Positions 32,425-44,400 of a DNA stretch of 64,000 nucleotides are shown in pieces. How positions within the stretch are numbered: the stretch's first letter is position 1; each line of letters begins with the position of its first letter. Location: assembly GCA_012932865.1 (NCBI GenBank), contig SAXG01000001.1:1043693-1107692 (forward strand). The letters run 5' to 3'. Below the pieces are notes generated by a model, which searched no databases, was not told the origin of the DNA, and saw only the letters and a program-made list of their open reading frames with translations. Position numbers and translations under genes: made by a program. The DNA is from Amylostereum areolatum (taxonomy: Eukaryota > Basidiomycota > Agaricomycetes > Russulales > Stereaceae).

Positions 32425-34499
32425 ATGTTGCCACCACAAAAGCCTGCCGTGGACTATTCAGTCTACCTCGTTACAGGCAGAGATCTCCTTCCTCCGGGTA
32501 AAGTCAGTTAAGTTGTTCGCCACATGAAGATTCTCCTCATTTTGTTCTCTTCAATATGATCTCAGTCTTATCTCAAGTCTTTACAAGAGGTACCCGAGAT
32601 ATCTCAGTCTTGACCGACACGGGTTTTCTCTTATCCCTTGTGATCTGTCCAGGCTCTTGAAGGAGGGGTAACAGTCGTCCAGGTTCGCGAAAAGAATTCG
32701 GAGACCAGAGATGTATGTCTCCCTTCTGCTCTGCTGCATTGACCGACTGACGATCATATTTCATCTTTATGGTAGTTTCTCGACATTGCCCGTCAAACTG
32801 TGGCAGCATGTTCGCCCTTCAACGTTCCCGTACTCATCAACGATCGCATTGACATTGCCCTCGCGTGCAATGCTGCAGGCGTGCATATTGGGCAGACGGA
32901 CATGCCTATTGATATTGTCCAACAGCTGCTACCCGCTCATGCAATCATTGGTGTATCGTGTACAAACGTGGAACACGCCCGTAAGGCCGTGGCGGATGGC
33001 GCGGATTATGTAGGTCTCGGCGCTGTGTTTTCAACCAGCACAAAAGACGTGAGCGAACCAGGTAGAGTATGTGGCATGAACGGTGTCCGGGACATGCTGG
33101 CGGTCCTTGAGGGAAGTGGTGTAAAGACCGTCGCCATAGGTGAGTCCATTTATACGCTTTGGCCTAACATTACCCATCTCGTCTGTACCAAGGTGGAATC
33201 AAATCAAAAAATCTTGCACGGGTCCTGCATGGTGCTGTAACTTCCAACGGCCATGCATTAGATGGCGTCGCCGTCGTTTCCGAAATTGTGGCATCGCAAG
33301 ACCCCCGTGCAGCTGCTCGAAGACTATCCCGCATCTACACGTCATGGGCTCGCCTCCCACGGACTGTCCACGGACTTTGTTACACTCAACAGCACACGGC
33401 CACCAGTATCACAAGGGTCGCAGCTGAGTTGCTGCAAGCTATCAAGGAAGTGAAACCTCTCGTTCACCAGGTAAGTCGCCGTATGATCATAAACTAGAAC
33501 AGATGAATACTCACGCTATACAGATAACTAATAATGTGGTCAAGACCCAATCGGCCAATGCCACCCTTGCACTAGGCGGTTCGCCCATCATGGCCGCTGC
33601 TGAAGAGGAGCAAGTCGACCTCGCTCGTATTCCAGGAGGTCTCCTCATCAATTTTGGGACAATTGAGGATGTGGATGGGATGATCATCGCTGGACGCGAG
33701 GCAAACGCGAACCGTCGACCCGTAGTGTTCGATCCCGTGGGTGTGGGCGCGACAAACTATAGGAGGCAGACAGCCGAACGTGAGTGAGGTTATACCTTCG
33801 TGGCGCTCAAGTGATTGAAATCTTCCATAGGTTTGCTGAATATCTGGCAGCCGACAGTGATTAAAGGAAATGCGGCAGAAATTAGTACCATAGCAAAACT
33901 GAATGAAGTACGTATCGACGTCACTGTCAGTTCAACCGCTGTCTGATCACCCGCAGGTCAAAGGCCAAGGCGTTGATAGTTTAGGATCTGGTTTCAAAGA
34001 CCCTGTGTCTGTTGTGCGCGCCCTCGCTCGTCGCGAACGTACGCTCGTCGTTTGATTGTTTTCTTGGTAGCTAATACTCATTCACTCCTGGGTGATTCCA
34101 CCCACAGGATGCGTCGTTGTTCTTTCCGGGCCGATCGACTATATCTCCGATGGAGTGAGTGTTCTGCGCCTTTTGAATGGCCACTCTTTTCTAGGTCAAA
34201 TCACTGGCTCGGGATGCATCCTGGGCACAGCTATAACGACCTTTTGCGGGGTTGCTAGCATCCTTGCTGAACGTGCCTCCTTGCCGTTGGATAATGATCT
34301 CGGTATGTTGGTCAAAGGCGACATGTTTGTAGCGGCAGCGGCAGGTGTGCTTGCCTTGACAATTGCTTCAGAGCTGGCGGCGGAGAGGGCAGACGTCCAC
34401 GGTCCCGGGTCGTTCCTTCCTGCATTGATCGATGGTCTATCTCTTTTGACTCCGGAAATGATACTTCAGCGAGCAAAAGTGGAGATTGTTGCACAATAG
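32425..34499 (+). CDS. THI6: Bifunctional thiamine phosphate synthase / hydroxyethylthiazole kinase
   Basis: This fusion enzyme joins HMP-PP and HET-P to thiamine monophosphate (N-terminal ThiE TIM barrel) and phosphorylates hydroxyethylthiazole (C-terminal ThiM). ATG 32425 begins MLPPQKPAVDYSVYLVTGRD. ThiE motifs: GGVTVVQVREKNSETRDF, VPVLINDRIDIALACNAAGV, HIGQTDMP, IIGVSCTN, DYVGLGAVFSTSTK, VKTVAIGGI. ThiM motifs: VHQITNNVVKTQSANATLAL, GGSPIMAAAEEE, RRPVVFDPVGVGAT, PTVIKGNAAEI, GQITGSGCILGTAI (GSGC catalytic Cys), ending KVEIVAQ at 34499. Order and length match yeast THI6. About eight introns. The stop is only 77 bp from the stop of the convergent dioxygenase gene. Confidence 0.95.
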
Positions 34500-34576
34500 C
34501 CGATGAATACAAACGTCTATTCACACAATCATAGGCATTGCCGTGCGCACAATCTATCCTATCGATCCAACATCCT

Positions 34577-36074
34577 TTATGTACCAACTTTGACCACCGT
34601 GTGATTGGGTGTGTCGAGAATGCGCGAGAAGGGCATGGCAGAGGTAGGCTGCAGCCAGTTCTTCGTGTCGTACTCGGCATATGGCGGCGATTCAATCATG
34701 TGGAATGTGTATGCGAACCGAGTATTGGGGCTGAGGTTGCGCTCCGACTTGTGCAGCACCGAGCCGTGAATAAGAACAAGAGTGCCTATCCAAGTTGATC
34801 AGGGTCATTCTTTCAATGCAAACAATGAAAAGGTAACAACATTACGTACCGGGGTCACACTCCTCCATAACGTACTGGCCCTTAGGGATCTTAGACACCG
34901 CGACGTCAGGATCCACGAGCTGTTCGAAGCCCGTGCCACCAGATGGGAGTCTGACGAAGCGTTTCGACACGGGCACCATAAGATGTGACCCAGCTAAGAA
35001 CGACAGAGCGCCGTTTTCAGAAGTACATTTCTCCAGCGCCAACCAAAAACCTAGTGCGCTCGGTGGAGACGTATACTGTAACTAGAATTAGAACAGAATA
35101 GGCAAGGTACGACCAAAAAACGTACGAGGAATGTTCTGCAGACACACGGTAGACATGAATGAAGGTGGACAGGGATGAGACGCAATGATCGACGGAAGTA
35201 TACGTACGAGTCGTTGTGTTCGGGGACTGGCAGAGCGTATGTTAAGGCGAGCACATTATTGCGGATATGTATGGTGTAAGGGGCACACCTTCTCCTCCGA
35301 TTTGTGGCTGTTTCGTAATCACCATGGACTGCAGCGCTATGATGTTCATCGACGGAAGTTGTATCGGTACGAGAAAAGACAGAACAATGCACACCAACCT
35401 ACTGGATCGTGATGAAACTGGAGATCGCGGACGATAGCCTGCAGCTTCGCATTGCCGAGCGTAATCTTACGAAATGCTGGATCTAATTCGTGAAGTGCTA
35501 TATAACGCTGTAGTTAGTAGCAGCCTAGGATGATTCGGATTGTGCACAAGTCTAACCATGTCCTATCTTATTGACAGCCCTGTCCTTGTCGCGCAGAAGC
35601 TTGCCTTGCTTGTCGATGGCATCCTCCTCCAAGAAGTAACGGATCTTGTCTCCTGAAGAAAGAAAGTAGTCGTCCCCTACGTGATTGTCATCGCCGGTGG
35701 TGAACTTGGTCTGGTGCTAGTTAGAGACGAAGAACGTCATGCGATGGACGTGACTGACGAGGGGGTGGTCATCCAAGCTGAAGTCGTCGAGAAGTTGCTT
35801 AGACCGGGTTAGGAGAGAGTTGGTTTCGTCTGCTGACAAGAACCCTGGGATGCACAGATACCTGTAATTGCATCTGAGGGATATTCTCCGGCGATGAACG
35901 AACGACTTACCCATCCGCACGAAACTGAAAAGATACATAAATGTTCACTTAGGTTAGCACTTGGAGCAGAATTGGGGATTAGGAGACTAGGAGATCTGTA
36001 CAGACTTGGTCGACCTGCTCTTTGGTAAGATATTCCAAAGAGCGTTCGCTTGTTGTCCCCGGGGCCGCCAGCAT
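34577..36074 (-). CDS. Phytanoyl-CoA dioxygenase (PhyH/PHYHD1) family protein
   Basis: This is a predicted Fe(II)/2-oxoglutarate-dependent oxygenase. The proposed start at 36074 reads MLAAPGTTSERSLEYLTKEQ. Short exons add VDQ, FRADG and YLCIPGFLSADETNSLL, the typical F-R-x-D-G-Y-L start of the family. The iron-binding HxD is HND in VPEHNDS, after NIIALQSMVITKQPQIGGE. The core continues with PPSALGFWLALEKCTSENGA and LSFLAGSHL. The distal His and the 2OG-binding Arg fit LIHGSVLHKSERNLSPNTRF. It ends in NHTVVKVGT at 34577. There are very small exons near the 5' end, so that part is less sure. It is divergent from the F-box gene with 112 bp between start codons. Confidence 0.8.
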
Positions 36075-36186
36075 GGAAGTACAGATAAGAGATATGACAG
36101 AGACGAACAAAATGGATTGTAGGTGGACTCGCGTCATCTCTTGCGGAGCTGATAGCCGGCCTGACCCTTTTCCCACTTACCCCGTC

Positions 36187-37566
36187 ATGTCGACGACCAA
36201 ACGATCCACCGCATCTATGGCTTACTCGCCACACAGCACAGAAGAAGGTACGTGGAGATTGACATAGCTCGCTCGCTCGCTCGTGACCCATTTACGCCTT
36301 ATAGATGGCGGATGTCCAGTCGAGATCCTTGATCGCATATTTGCATTCGTCGACAACCATTCCCTCACAAATGTCGCTCTGGCTTCCCGAACTTTCTATG
36401 GCGTGTCTTGCCGGATCATCTACCGACATATACCCTCTCTCCCTCTTCCTCGCACAGTACTATGTCTTCGCACTCTCGCCACCAACCCAGACCTCGCCAA
36501 CTTTGCGCGAACGTACGAAGTTGGTTCCATGGACACCCTTGATGCAGATCGGGCAACATTCCTTATGGCACCATTCTATCGCCTTCTTATCCGTGCTGTT
36601 CATAATATGCCCCATATAGTCGAGCTTCAGTTTCTCCTAGATGGCCCAACATCTTTCATTCTCACCGGTGCGCCATTCCGCCTCACAAAGCTCACCACCA
36701 CATGCAATTTCGACCCAACGTTTGCTGCTTGGCTGGAGGAACAACCGACATTGCATCGAATTCATGTCTACGGCCCCTTCATCTCCGGAACGACCCTTCG
36801 TCCCGACGCTCTCCCTGAACTGCATAGGATATCGTCATCGCCGTTGGTATTAGCATGTGTCATACCCGGGAGACAAGTGCGGGATGTGGAGTTGTGTCTT
36901 GTCCAGCCCTGGCTGCTCAATCGGGAGGTCATCGGCACACTCGTCCAGGTCATGTCGTACGCAGACCGACCACTGGAGTCGTTTCAGTTAATCGGACACC
37001 TGACAGAACCGGCAGACGTTGTAATTTCTGCGCTGAAACCGATCCCGGCCGGTCTTCAATCTTTGTCACACCTCTCATTGAACGCCATCAGTGGCTCTAT
37101 CACTAGCGTCAGTGCTTTCACCCTCTTCACATAAATTAGGCTGACACTCTGTTCTTGTCAGCATTTTTCGGCAGATTTCCCATCCATCATCTCCAAGTTT
37201 ATATCCTTGAAGTCAATCACGCTAATCTCCAAGAACAAATACGACGCGTTGCATGATCATATGATCACTCGTACCCTCGCCTCCTCCTGGCACGCGAAAT
37301 GTCCATCCTTGCAACGGCTGTCTCTTCCCTACGCAACATGGCTACAAAGTCGCGATCATGGCTGGGTGACGATAGAGCAGCTCCAACGCATTCTCGCAGA
37401 GAAAGAACGTACACTCATGGAGAGGGAGAGGAGGGTCATGCAGCGCGAGGCTATGCTGCGGGAAAACCAGCGACGGTTAGAAATGCAGGAGAGGGACTTG
37501 ATAAGGAAGGTAGAGACGATTTCTGTTGCCAATGTGGACACAAAATATAATGGTGTGGTCCAATAG
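36187..37566 (+). CDS. F-box protein with C-terminal coiled coil
   Basis: This is a predicted SCF substrate adaptor. ATG 36187 gives MSTTKRSTASMAYSPHSTEE. After a 50-60 bp intron the F-box reads CPVEILDRIFAFVDNHSLTN, then VALASRTFYGVSCRIIYRHI. A leucine-rich-repeat-like middle follows (SLPLPRTVLCLRTLA, LTKLTTTCNF, LQSLSHLSLNAISGSITS). A second intron (GTCAGT...TGTCAG) joins HFSADFPSIISKFISL. The C-terminus is a basic coiled coil built on QRILAEKERTLMERERRVMQ, ending NVDTKYNGVVQ at 37566. This is the standard architecture of agaricomycete F-box proteins; the target is unknown. Confidence 0.78.
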
Positions 37567-37760
37567 ACGCAAGACGAATGTAGTATGATAATTAGTACGG
37601 TGCAGTTGTGGAAACAAGAACGAAACAGTAATGTAGCTTATTGAATATGTAAGTAACGGATGCCACCATCGAAAGCTGCAAGAAGCGATAAAAAGAAGAC
37701 AGGGTACTGACAAGAGACCGAGGAGCAATGGATCATACCGGAGTAATTCACAATGGGCAG

Positions 37761-40700
37761 CTACTGAGACCGAGTGAGGTCGAAAAAAACATCTACATCG
37801 GAAAGCAAATTGCTCTCCTGGGAAGACGGGTAATAGTACTTATCCTGCTTCCACCCATGCCCCACACGAGCTGACGTTTGGGTATTGATATTGAGGGCTG
37901 AGATAGAAGTCGAGGAGAATGCAGGTGAAGACGGTTCGTCGGAATCACTGTCAATCTCGATGACGCCTCCCGTATATTGCGACTGGCTCTTGTTGTATGG
38001 GGTCGGGACAGCCTCGTTATAGTGTGTTTTAGGGTCAACTGCTGGAGTTGTGGAGGAGCGAACATCAGGGAAGGCCATGGGTCCCCGTCGTCGCTTTGCA
38101 GGAGGCTCCTGGGTGGGAACTGCAGTTGTTGTCCGAGGGTGGGGACGTTTCGCAGTCTTGTCCTGATTATATATTCCAGGGGTCTGCGCGAACGACTCGT
38201 TTAGGACAGTGCTCCTCCCGAAGTTTGAGGTCGAAGGTGCGATCAGTTCTTCGTCTAAGGAGTCCTCAATGTCGAGTCCAGGCTCCTCAGTCTGTTGGGG
38301 CAAACGTTGGCGCTGTTTATTTTGATGTTTGTTTGACATTACTCGGGGAGCCTTGGGGCCGGCACGTTTGTTGGATTTGCGTCCAGTTGCGCATCCCATA
38401 GTCTGAGCAAACAAGCTATCAAACAGATCATCTCGATGACTGGTCCTTGACATTGATGCAGGTGGGTCAGACCGACGGGAGTGCACCTCCTCCGAGCTCG
38501 AGTTTTTCGTTCGCTGCCGGGTGCTGGATCTGCGACGTGTCGGTTTGTTGCCTATGGATGGACCGGGGAAAGGGCCCAAATCGGCATTACGACCAGAAGA
38601 ACGGGCATTGGGACGTGGTGCAGACGATGTGGGAGTACCATGAGGGGGGTCGACGAAGATATTCGTATGGTCACACAGCTGTTCGAGGCGAGGCGTACGA
38701 GGAGCCGCCGGAAACGGAAGGCCATCTTCAAGGTATAGCATATCTGGATCGTCTGAGTCTGGGAAGGTGAACAGGAAGGGACTCTTCGCAATAGGATCAT
38801 GGCAAATTGAGGTGTCGCGAAATTGACCCGACGACTCGGGCGCCACGGATAGCGACGTATCTCGTGTTCCAAGGTCAAGAGAAGGACCTGGGATAGGAAA
38901 AGGCGGTGAAGGGGCAAAATCCGCCATGTGATCATCCTCATCCTCGGTATCGCCAACATCTGCGTACTCAGAGGTTTTTCGATATCGACTTTCTCGCGAA
39001 CCCGGTGCCTTCTTTTGAGCTGATGCCTCTTCAAAAGCATCGGCAAGTTGGGGAAAGACTTGGCGGATCATGCAGGCCGGCAGCCATAGTCGCATCCGAC
39101 TATCTGGGTCCGGAGGAGGCTTGGATGAAGTGCGTTTCTTGTGCGATGAAGGACCAAGACCGACATTGAACGGGTCGTCATCAATCGGTTCTGGCGGAGG
39201 TGACGGTGCACGCCCCCGTTTTCCTAAGATTCCTGTACGCGCCATGGCGACAAACAGGGAGGGAGTAAATTCGACGCGGTATTCCAAAATCTGGTCTGTG
39301 GAAATGTGCTCTCTGGAGCTGACGACCTTCATACGCAGCGGGTTGAGATCCTCCTTCCCGGGTGCATGATGTGGACCCTTGTTGACAAACGCGCTTCCGA
39401 TACGGTCTGTGTTCTTAGAGTCACCAAGACGCGTCTTGATTGTGGAAACAGGAAACCCGACGGCGTCTTGGGGCCGGGGGTTGAGAGGCTGTCGGATAAA
39501 TGTATCTCTCCGTCCGTCGCGGTGCCGCTTTTCGACTTCCATCTTGTCCACGTCCAGCGCCGCTCGACGAAGAAGTTGCATCATGGCAGCAGCCCATGTG
39601 ACGTTCCGGAAGCGCTGAATTATTGTGGATTCAAAACCCCACTCGCCGAAGCGAGCCTCGCAAAAAGCAGCAAGACGGGGCAGGTTGATGTTACCGCGGT
39701 CTCGCAATGCGTGGCGAGGTTCGTCGCTGATGATGGGATGGACGTAGTTTCTCATTACGTCCATAGGTGGGAAGTCAGGAGGCACGACCAATCGCGGCTG
39801 CCTGGCATTCAGATATCCGCGCGAGTTGGTGTGAAGCTCTTGGTTCACAGCTTCTCTCCACTGGGCTAATCGAGCATGGAGTTGGTCGCCAGATGATTCG
39901 TAAATGTCCACGAGTTGATCTCCAAATCCGCACCGGGCCAATGCCAGAGCAATAACAGGGCCGAATTTGTTGCATCCCTACCCGCGAGACGTTAGCTTTG
40001 CATACATACCAAGCATCGCGAGTGAGTTACTAACGCCGTGATAGTCACCTCCTGACAACAATGCGATTAGAATGAGACCGGCCCGATTAAGGGAGACACC
40101 TGGGCTGGTACGAATCCCTTCGGCAGTGTAGATCATAACATGGTGACCGCTGGTTTTGCCTTTCGAGTTTAAGGCAGGGTGGGATTGGCTTGCAGGAAGT
40201 CCCAAGCTCTGGCTTTTTACATGGCAGTTAGTGATGAAGGGGACAGGCGGACGTTCTGAACTCACTTGCGGATGATTGTCTCGGCGCCGAAAACTAGGGC
40301 GTCAACGTCGTCGGTCAGAATTGCGTCTATAACACGTCTTTTGTTCAACTCTGCCAGTTCGGCTTCAGCTTCTCCTAGGGCCTAGCCGACAGTTCAGATG
40401 CAACCCATCTACGTTGAGCAAGAGACACACTAATCTCCATTCCATCCCGAATATGTCTAAGAATTTTTGGAATCCTGTCGTGAGTCTATGCAAGCCTGAT
40501 TTGCCCTTCTTGCTACCACGTTTATTTTTGGGACGTTGAGGTCCGTCAAACACGAAGAGGGGTAATATTAGGAGTTTTGCGAAGGAATGAAGCCGATAGA
40601 ATAGCAGCCGAAGTTCTGGATTTTCTCCTCCCTTGCTGGAAGCTGCGTGCGAGTACCAGATGCTGGCATCTATGCCGATACGGTACGCACGTCTCCCGGA

Positions 40701-40874
40701 ATGGTTTGACTCGAATCCCTCCACGACGGTAAGGTGTGCCAAGGAGTGTGACTGGCCGGTCTGTTTCACAATCTGAGGAGAAGCGGCAACGATGCGAGAC
40801 GCGACACGACAAGTGAGCTACCAAAATAAAATTGATTCGGAAAGACATACCTCCCACAGTCCTGGAACACCCAT
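37761..40874 (-). CDS. GEN1: Holliday junction resolvase Gen1/Yen1 (XPG family nuclease)
   Basis: This nuclease symmetrically nicks four-way junctions and 5' flaps during late recombination. ATG 40874 encodes MGVPGLWE, then a 78-bp intron leads to IVKQTGQSHSLAHLTV. XPG-N: RAYRIGIDASIWYSHAASSK (catalytic Asp) and LPLFVFDGPQRPKNKRG. XPG-I: ALGEAEAELAELNKRRVIDA (E-x-E) and ILTDDVDALVFGAETIIRK (D-D-x-D). Helix-hairpin region: LIALLSGGDYHGV, then KFGPVIALALARCGFGD. The C-terminal half is a long disordered regulatory region with many Ser/Pro sites and RKSNKRAGPKAP-like basic patches, ending VFFDLTRSQ at 37761. The long unstructured tail is typical of Yen1/Gen1 proteins. An ACGCGT box lies 163 bp upstream. 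Confidence 0.92.
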
Positions 40875-41305
40875 GAATTTAGACAAACAGCCAAGCACAG
40901 TTGAGCGCGAATAATGATAAGTGATGGAAAGACTCAATCAGAGTCAAAGAGACGGCGGCAAGAATCTGTCAGAATCTGTCGATCCGCCAGACGCGATCAT
41001 GTGACCGTAGTAAGCAGTACACGTAAGCGATAAGCAACGCGTAAGTACTTAAGTAAACAGCAGTACGTAAGTGGTCGTAAGTTATGTACTTAAATAGGTA
41101 TCTGCTCTCTCCATTATTCGCCGGTTCGTGCGAAGTAAGTACTTATCAAGCTCTTGAGTCTTCGGCGCAAGCTAGAGGCCGGACTCCCGAACCGGGAATA
41201 GAGATTCTCTTTGAGTCTTTCCTCATTCCATGGCCAATGGTCAGTGGTCAGTGTCCACAGCCTCCAGGTGTACCATATAAAAATATCTGTGATAGAGGGA
41301 AAAGG
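40875..41305. other. Upstream region of GEN1 with ACGCGT and repeated TAAGTACTTA palindromes
   Basis: No gene is seen. ACGCGT is at 41037-41042. The 10-bp palindrome TAAGTACTTA occurs at 41042-41051 and 41136-41145, with related GTACTTAAAT between. The tandem phrase AGAATCTGTC is repeated at about 40961-40980. Confidence 0.4.
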
Positions 41306-41391
41306 AGGCCTTGCCAGGACTCGAACCTGGGTTGACGGAAATCGGATATCTAATCAGAATCCGCCGTGATAACCGGCTACACTACAAGGCC
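41306..41391 (-). tRNA. tRNA-Gln(CTG) with a 13-nt intron
   Basis: On the minus strand the acceptor stem is GGCCTTG/CAAGGCC with discriminator T, and the T arm is CCAGG-TTCGAGT-CCTGG. The anticodon stem GCGGA/TCCGT (one G-T pair) encloses TTCTGA followed by a 13-nt intron at the canonical site, giving anticodon CTG. Confidence 0.88.
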
Positions 41392-41488
41392 GTACTTTAT
41401 ATCGAGGGAAAAAACTTATTATGAAAAGATCCTTATTCAGTATCCGAAGAGAAAAAACAAGGACACTATTCGTCTCTACAAACACCCT

Positions 41489-44400
41489 TCACGTTTCGGA
41501 ATCCGAGCTATTGGATGTCTCGGAGCTTCTCTCAAACAAGAACGACATAGTTCCGCCTGGTACACTATCGATAGCGAGGCCAGCATCCTCATCCATGTTC
41601 AAGACATTGCTCAGGTCGAGGGCATCCAAGACTCGCGATCCGTTATGAGTAGGAGCTGGCTGAATCTTAGAATCGGGGTTCGGTGAGTGAATCAGATGGC
41701 GCAAAATGTCGTCTTGAACGCGATCCTTGGCATTTGGCTGGAGACAATTGATGTGTGTCCACTCTCCGAGAGCCGCCAGCGCCGCCTTTTTCTTTTTTAA
41801 GTACTGCGGGTGACGCAGAAGTAAGTTAAATGCCGATATCATATTAGCCAAACTAACTCACCGCCTTGTCCCCCTTCCTCATCTTACCTGTATGGACTTG
41901 GGAGGCCACGACAAATTTGGCTTCTGCATCTTCCTCGTCTTCACTATCATCAGTGTCCACAAGTGGCGAATCTACTCCGCCACCCTGTTCTCCGGTTCGT
42001 TCGCAAGGACAGTCGAGAAGGTCGTGGGTATGGGATACCGTATGAGGATGGATGGTGAATATGTCTCGGAGCTAACATATGCTTGAGCTGGACTCGACAA
42101 CACGCAAAACAGCAGACAGACCTCCTTGGGCGTAAACGTGTCTGATTTCGATTCCGATTTACCCTCCGGAAAGATGTTGTTATAAGCATACTCATGACAG
42201 GTAATAGAGCCGGACTCACATTACCAATAAGCGCTGTAACGGACGCTTGTCAGGATGTGACAAACGAATCGACGAGTCACTCACTACTGCTCAATCCCAG
42301 CTTGGTGACCTGTCTCTGATAGATTTTTTCTAGGAGAATAGTATTAGAGTGGACGAAGGTCCCGAAACAATAGCGGCTTTACCGTCGATGGTTCCAGCTG
42401 TCAAGAAACGATAGATAAAGACTTCACGCTTTTGTCCATCCCTAAAAATACCAGATAGATGAGGATGGACACTGGCTTGCATAGTGGAGGAGACTCGCCT
42501 GTGTATACGGGCCATAGATTGGAGGTCATGACTGGAGGTCATAGCTTTAGTCATAGCAAGCACAGGACAGAGAATACCTTGTCACCTTGGATTCCAGTCT
42601 GAATCTACCAGACAAAGTCTGGAAGCGCCAATTAGGTTGAGGCCTACTCCGCCAGCTTTCGAGCTAAGCAAGAACAAAACTAACGAAGGTGATGTAAGCG
42701 GGTTATTTCTCTGATTAGACCAGTAAGAGGCTCGTTACAGCATCGTTCCTGTGATGACTTGTTGAATGTATTGACAAACTCCTGTCGTTTAGAAGTCGCC
42801 GTTTGGCTAGTGACAACGGGCGGATATCGTCAGCGGACGTCCCTGCAGAACAAAGGCCTAAACGCTGTACCCATCTAAGCGCAGGTAACTGTAGTTTTTC
42901 TTCTTGCAAAATGCTTCTAGTATGTTGAGCGTCGAAGTGTAGTGCGATACGAGAATACATTTTTCATCGGTGTTCTACAATGAACGAAGTGAATCCTCGA
43001 AATAGAAGTGAGTACACCAATGAACTTACCTTCCGTATGGCTCTCAGAAGATTGGCTAAAGCCGTCAGTTTGCCTGTACAGGGACGTCAGACACGCATAC
43101 CGACATGACAGGGCGTCTTACCGCTCAGTGACACATCCTCGACTTGCGCGCGGTCAGGGAGAAGCTTGACCGCTTCCTCTACAGCCGTCGTCCGTGCAAC
43201 GTTGTTGCCGCCCTGTTTCATCTTTGCACTTGCCTTGTCTGCTACGGCTTTGAGCAGAATGGGACTATTACTGATCTTTGTGAGCATGTTGATTAGTGCA
43301 AGGGACTCCGCCGTGGAATCTTGAATGATATTGTCGAGCTTGTCTGGGTTCAAGAGCTTCGTGAATATAGCAAGTTGCAGGCATGTTGGGGTGACAAAAA
43401 CGACATATTCATCTGCAAGAATTGACCTTAGCGTAAAGACGGGGCGGATGGAAAGGCACTCACGCTTGGGCGGCAGATAGCTCTTCAGTATGGTGGCATC
43501 CCGTCGGAGAACGAAGCTACGAGAAATCGCTTGTAACTAGAAGACGCGCGTCAGTAAACCGGAACATAACGGTACGAAGCACGGCTGACCTGGGCCGAAC
43601 GGCTTTCGCCTAATTGAGCATCTTTGCTGGAACAGCCAGGTGTACGGCTCCGCAGGATGGGCGCTTCATATATACGGCGGAAAGTGCTGTAATCGTCTGT
43701 ATGGGAGCGACCGACGTCGCAGTAACCAGAGAAACATGATTGAGTGATTGTAGCTCACCGAGGAGACCAGGATTGCAAAAATCCGCCTATAACGTAACTT
43801 TAGTTTAGTTTATAACAACGAGGAAAGTGACACACCATGGCATGGAATTCACTAAGGTCATTCTGAATGGGAGTACCGGACAAGATGATTCTTCTGGGGG
43901 TTCTCAGCGCTTCGAACATGGTTGAGGTCTTGTTATTGGCAGATTTCAAACGGTGACCTGAACGGCATGAACACCATTCGGGATAAGCGCGTCGTGGGGG
44001 AGATCATCGATCCTGACCTTCATCTGCAATTATAAGACCAATGGGAGGACTAGACGCCCGTGAGACAAGTTCCATGCGCTCCGCGGGCATGGACTTACCT
44101 GCAATACGCCAAATCTGCGCTGCACAAAGCCGTCAGATATCTGTAACGGGTGCTACAACGGAAACTCACATAACGCTGCGCAGACGCTCATAGCCAATGA
44201 TGAGGACCTGGTGGATCCTCCTGAAAACGTGATGTTTAGCCTTCAATCGAATGCGGAGGACCAGACTACCAACGAGTTGATGAACTGCTTGATAGTCCCC
44301 TTGTCCTTGTCACCGTTGAATATACCAACCCTGTCTCTTCCCAGCCTGGAATAGCAATAGGATCGGTGGCGGCCCCGGCGCGGTCCAGGTGCATACGACT

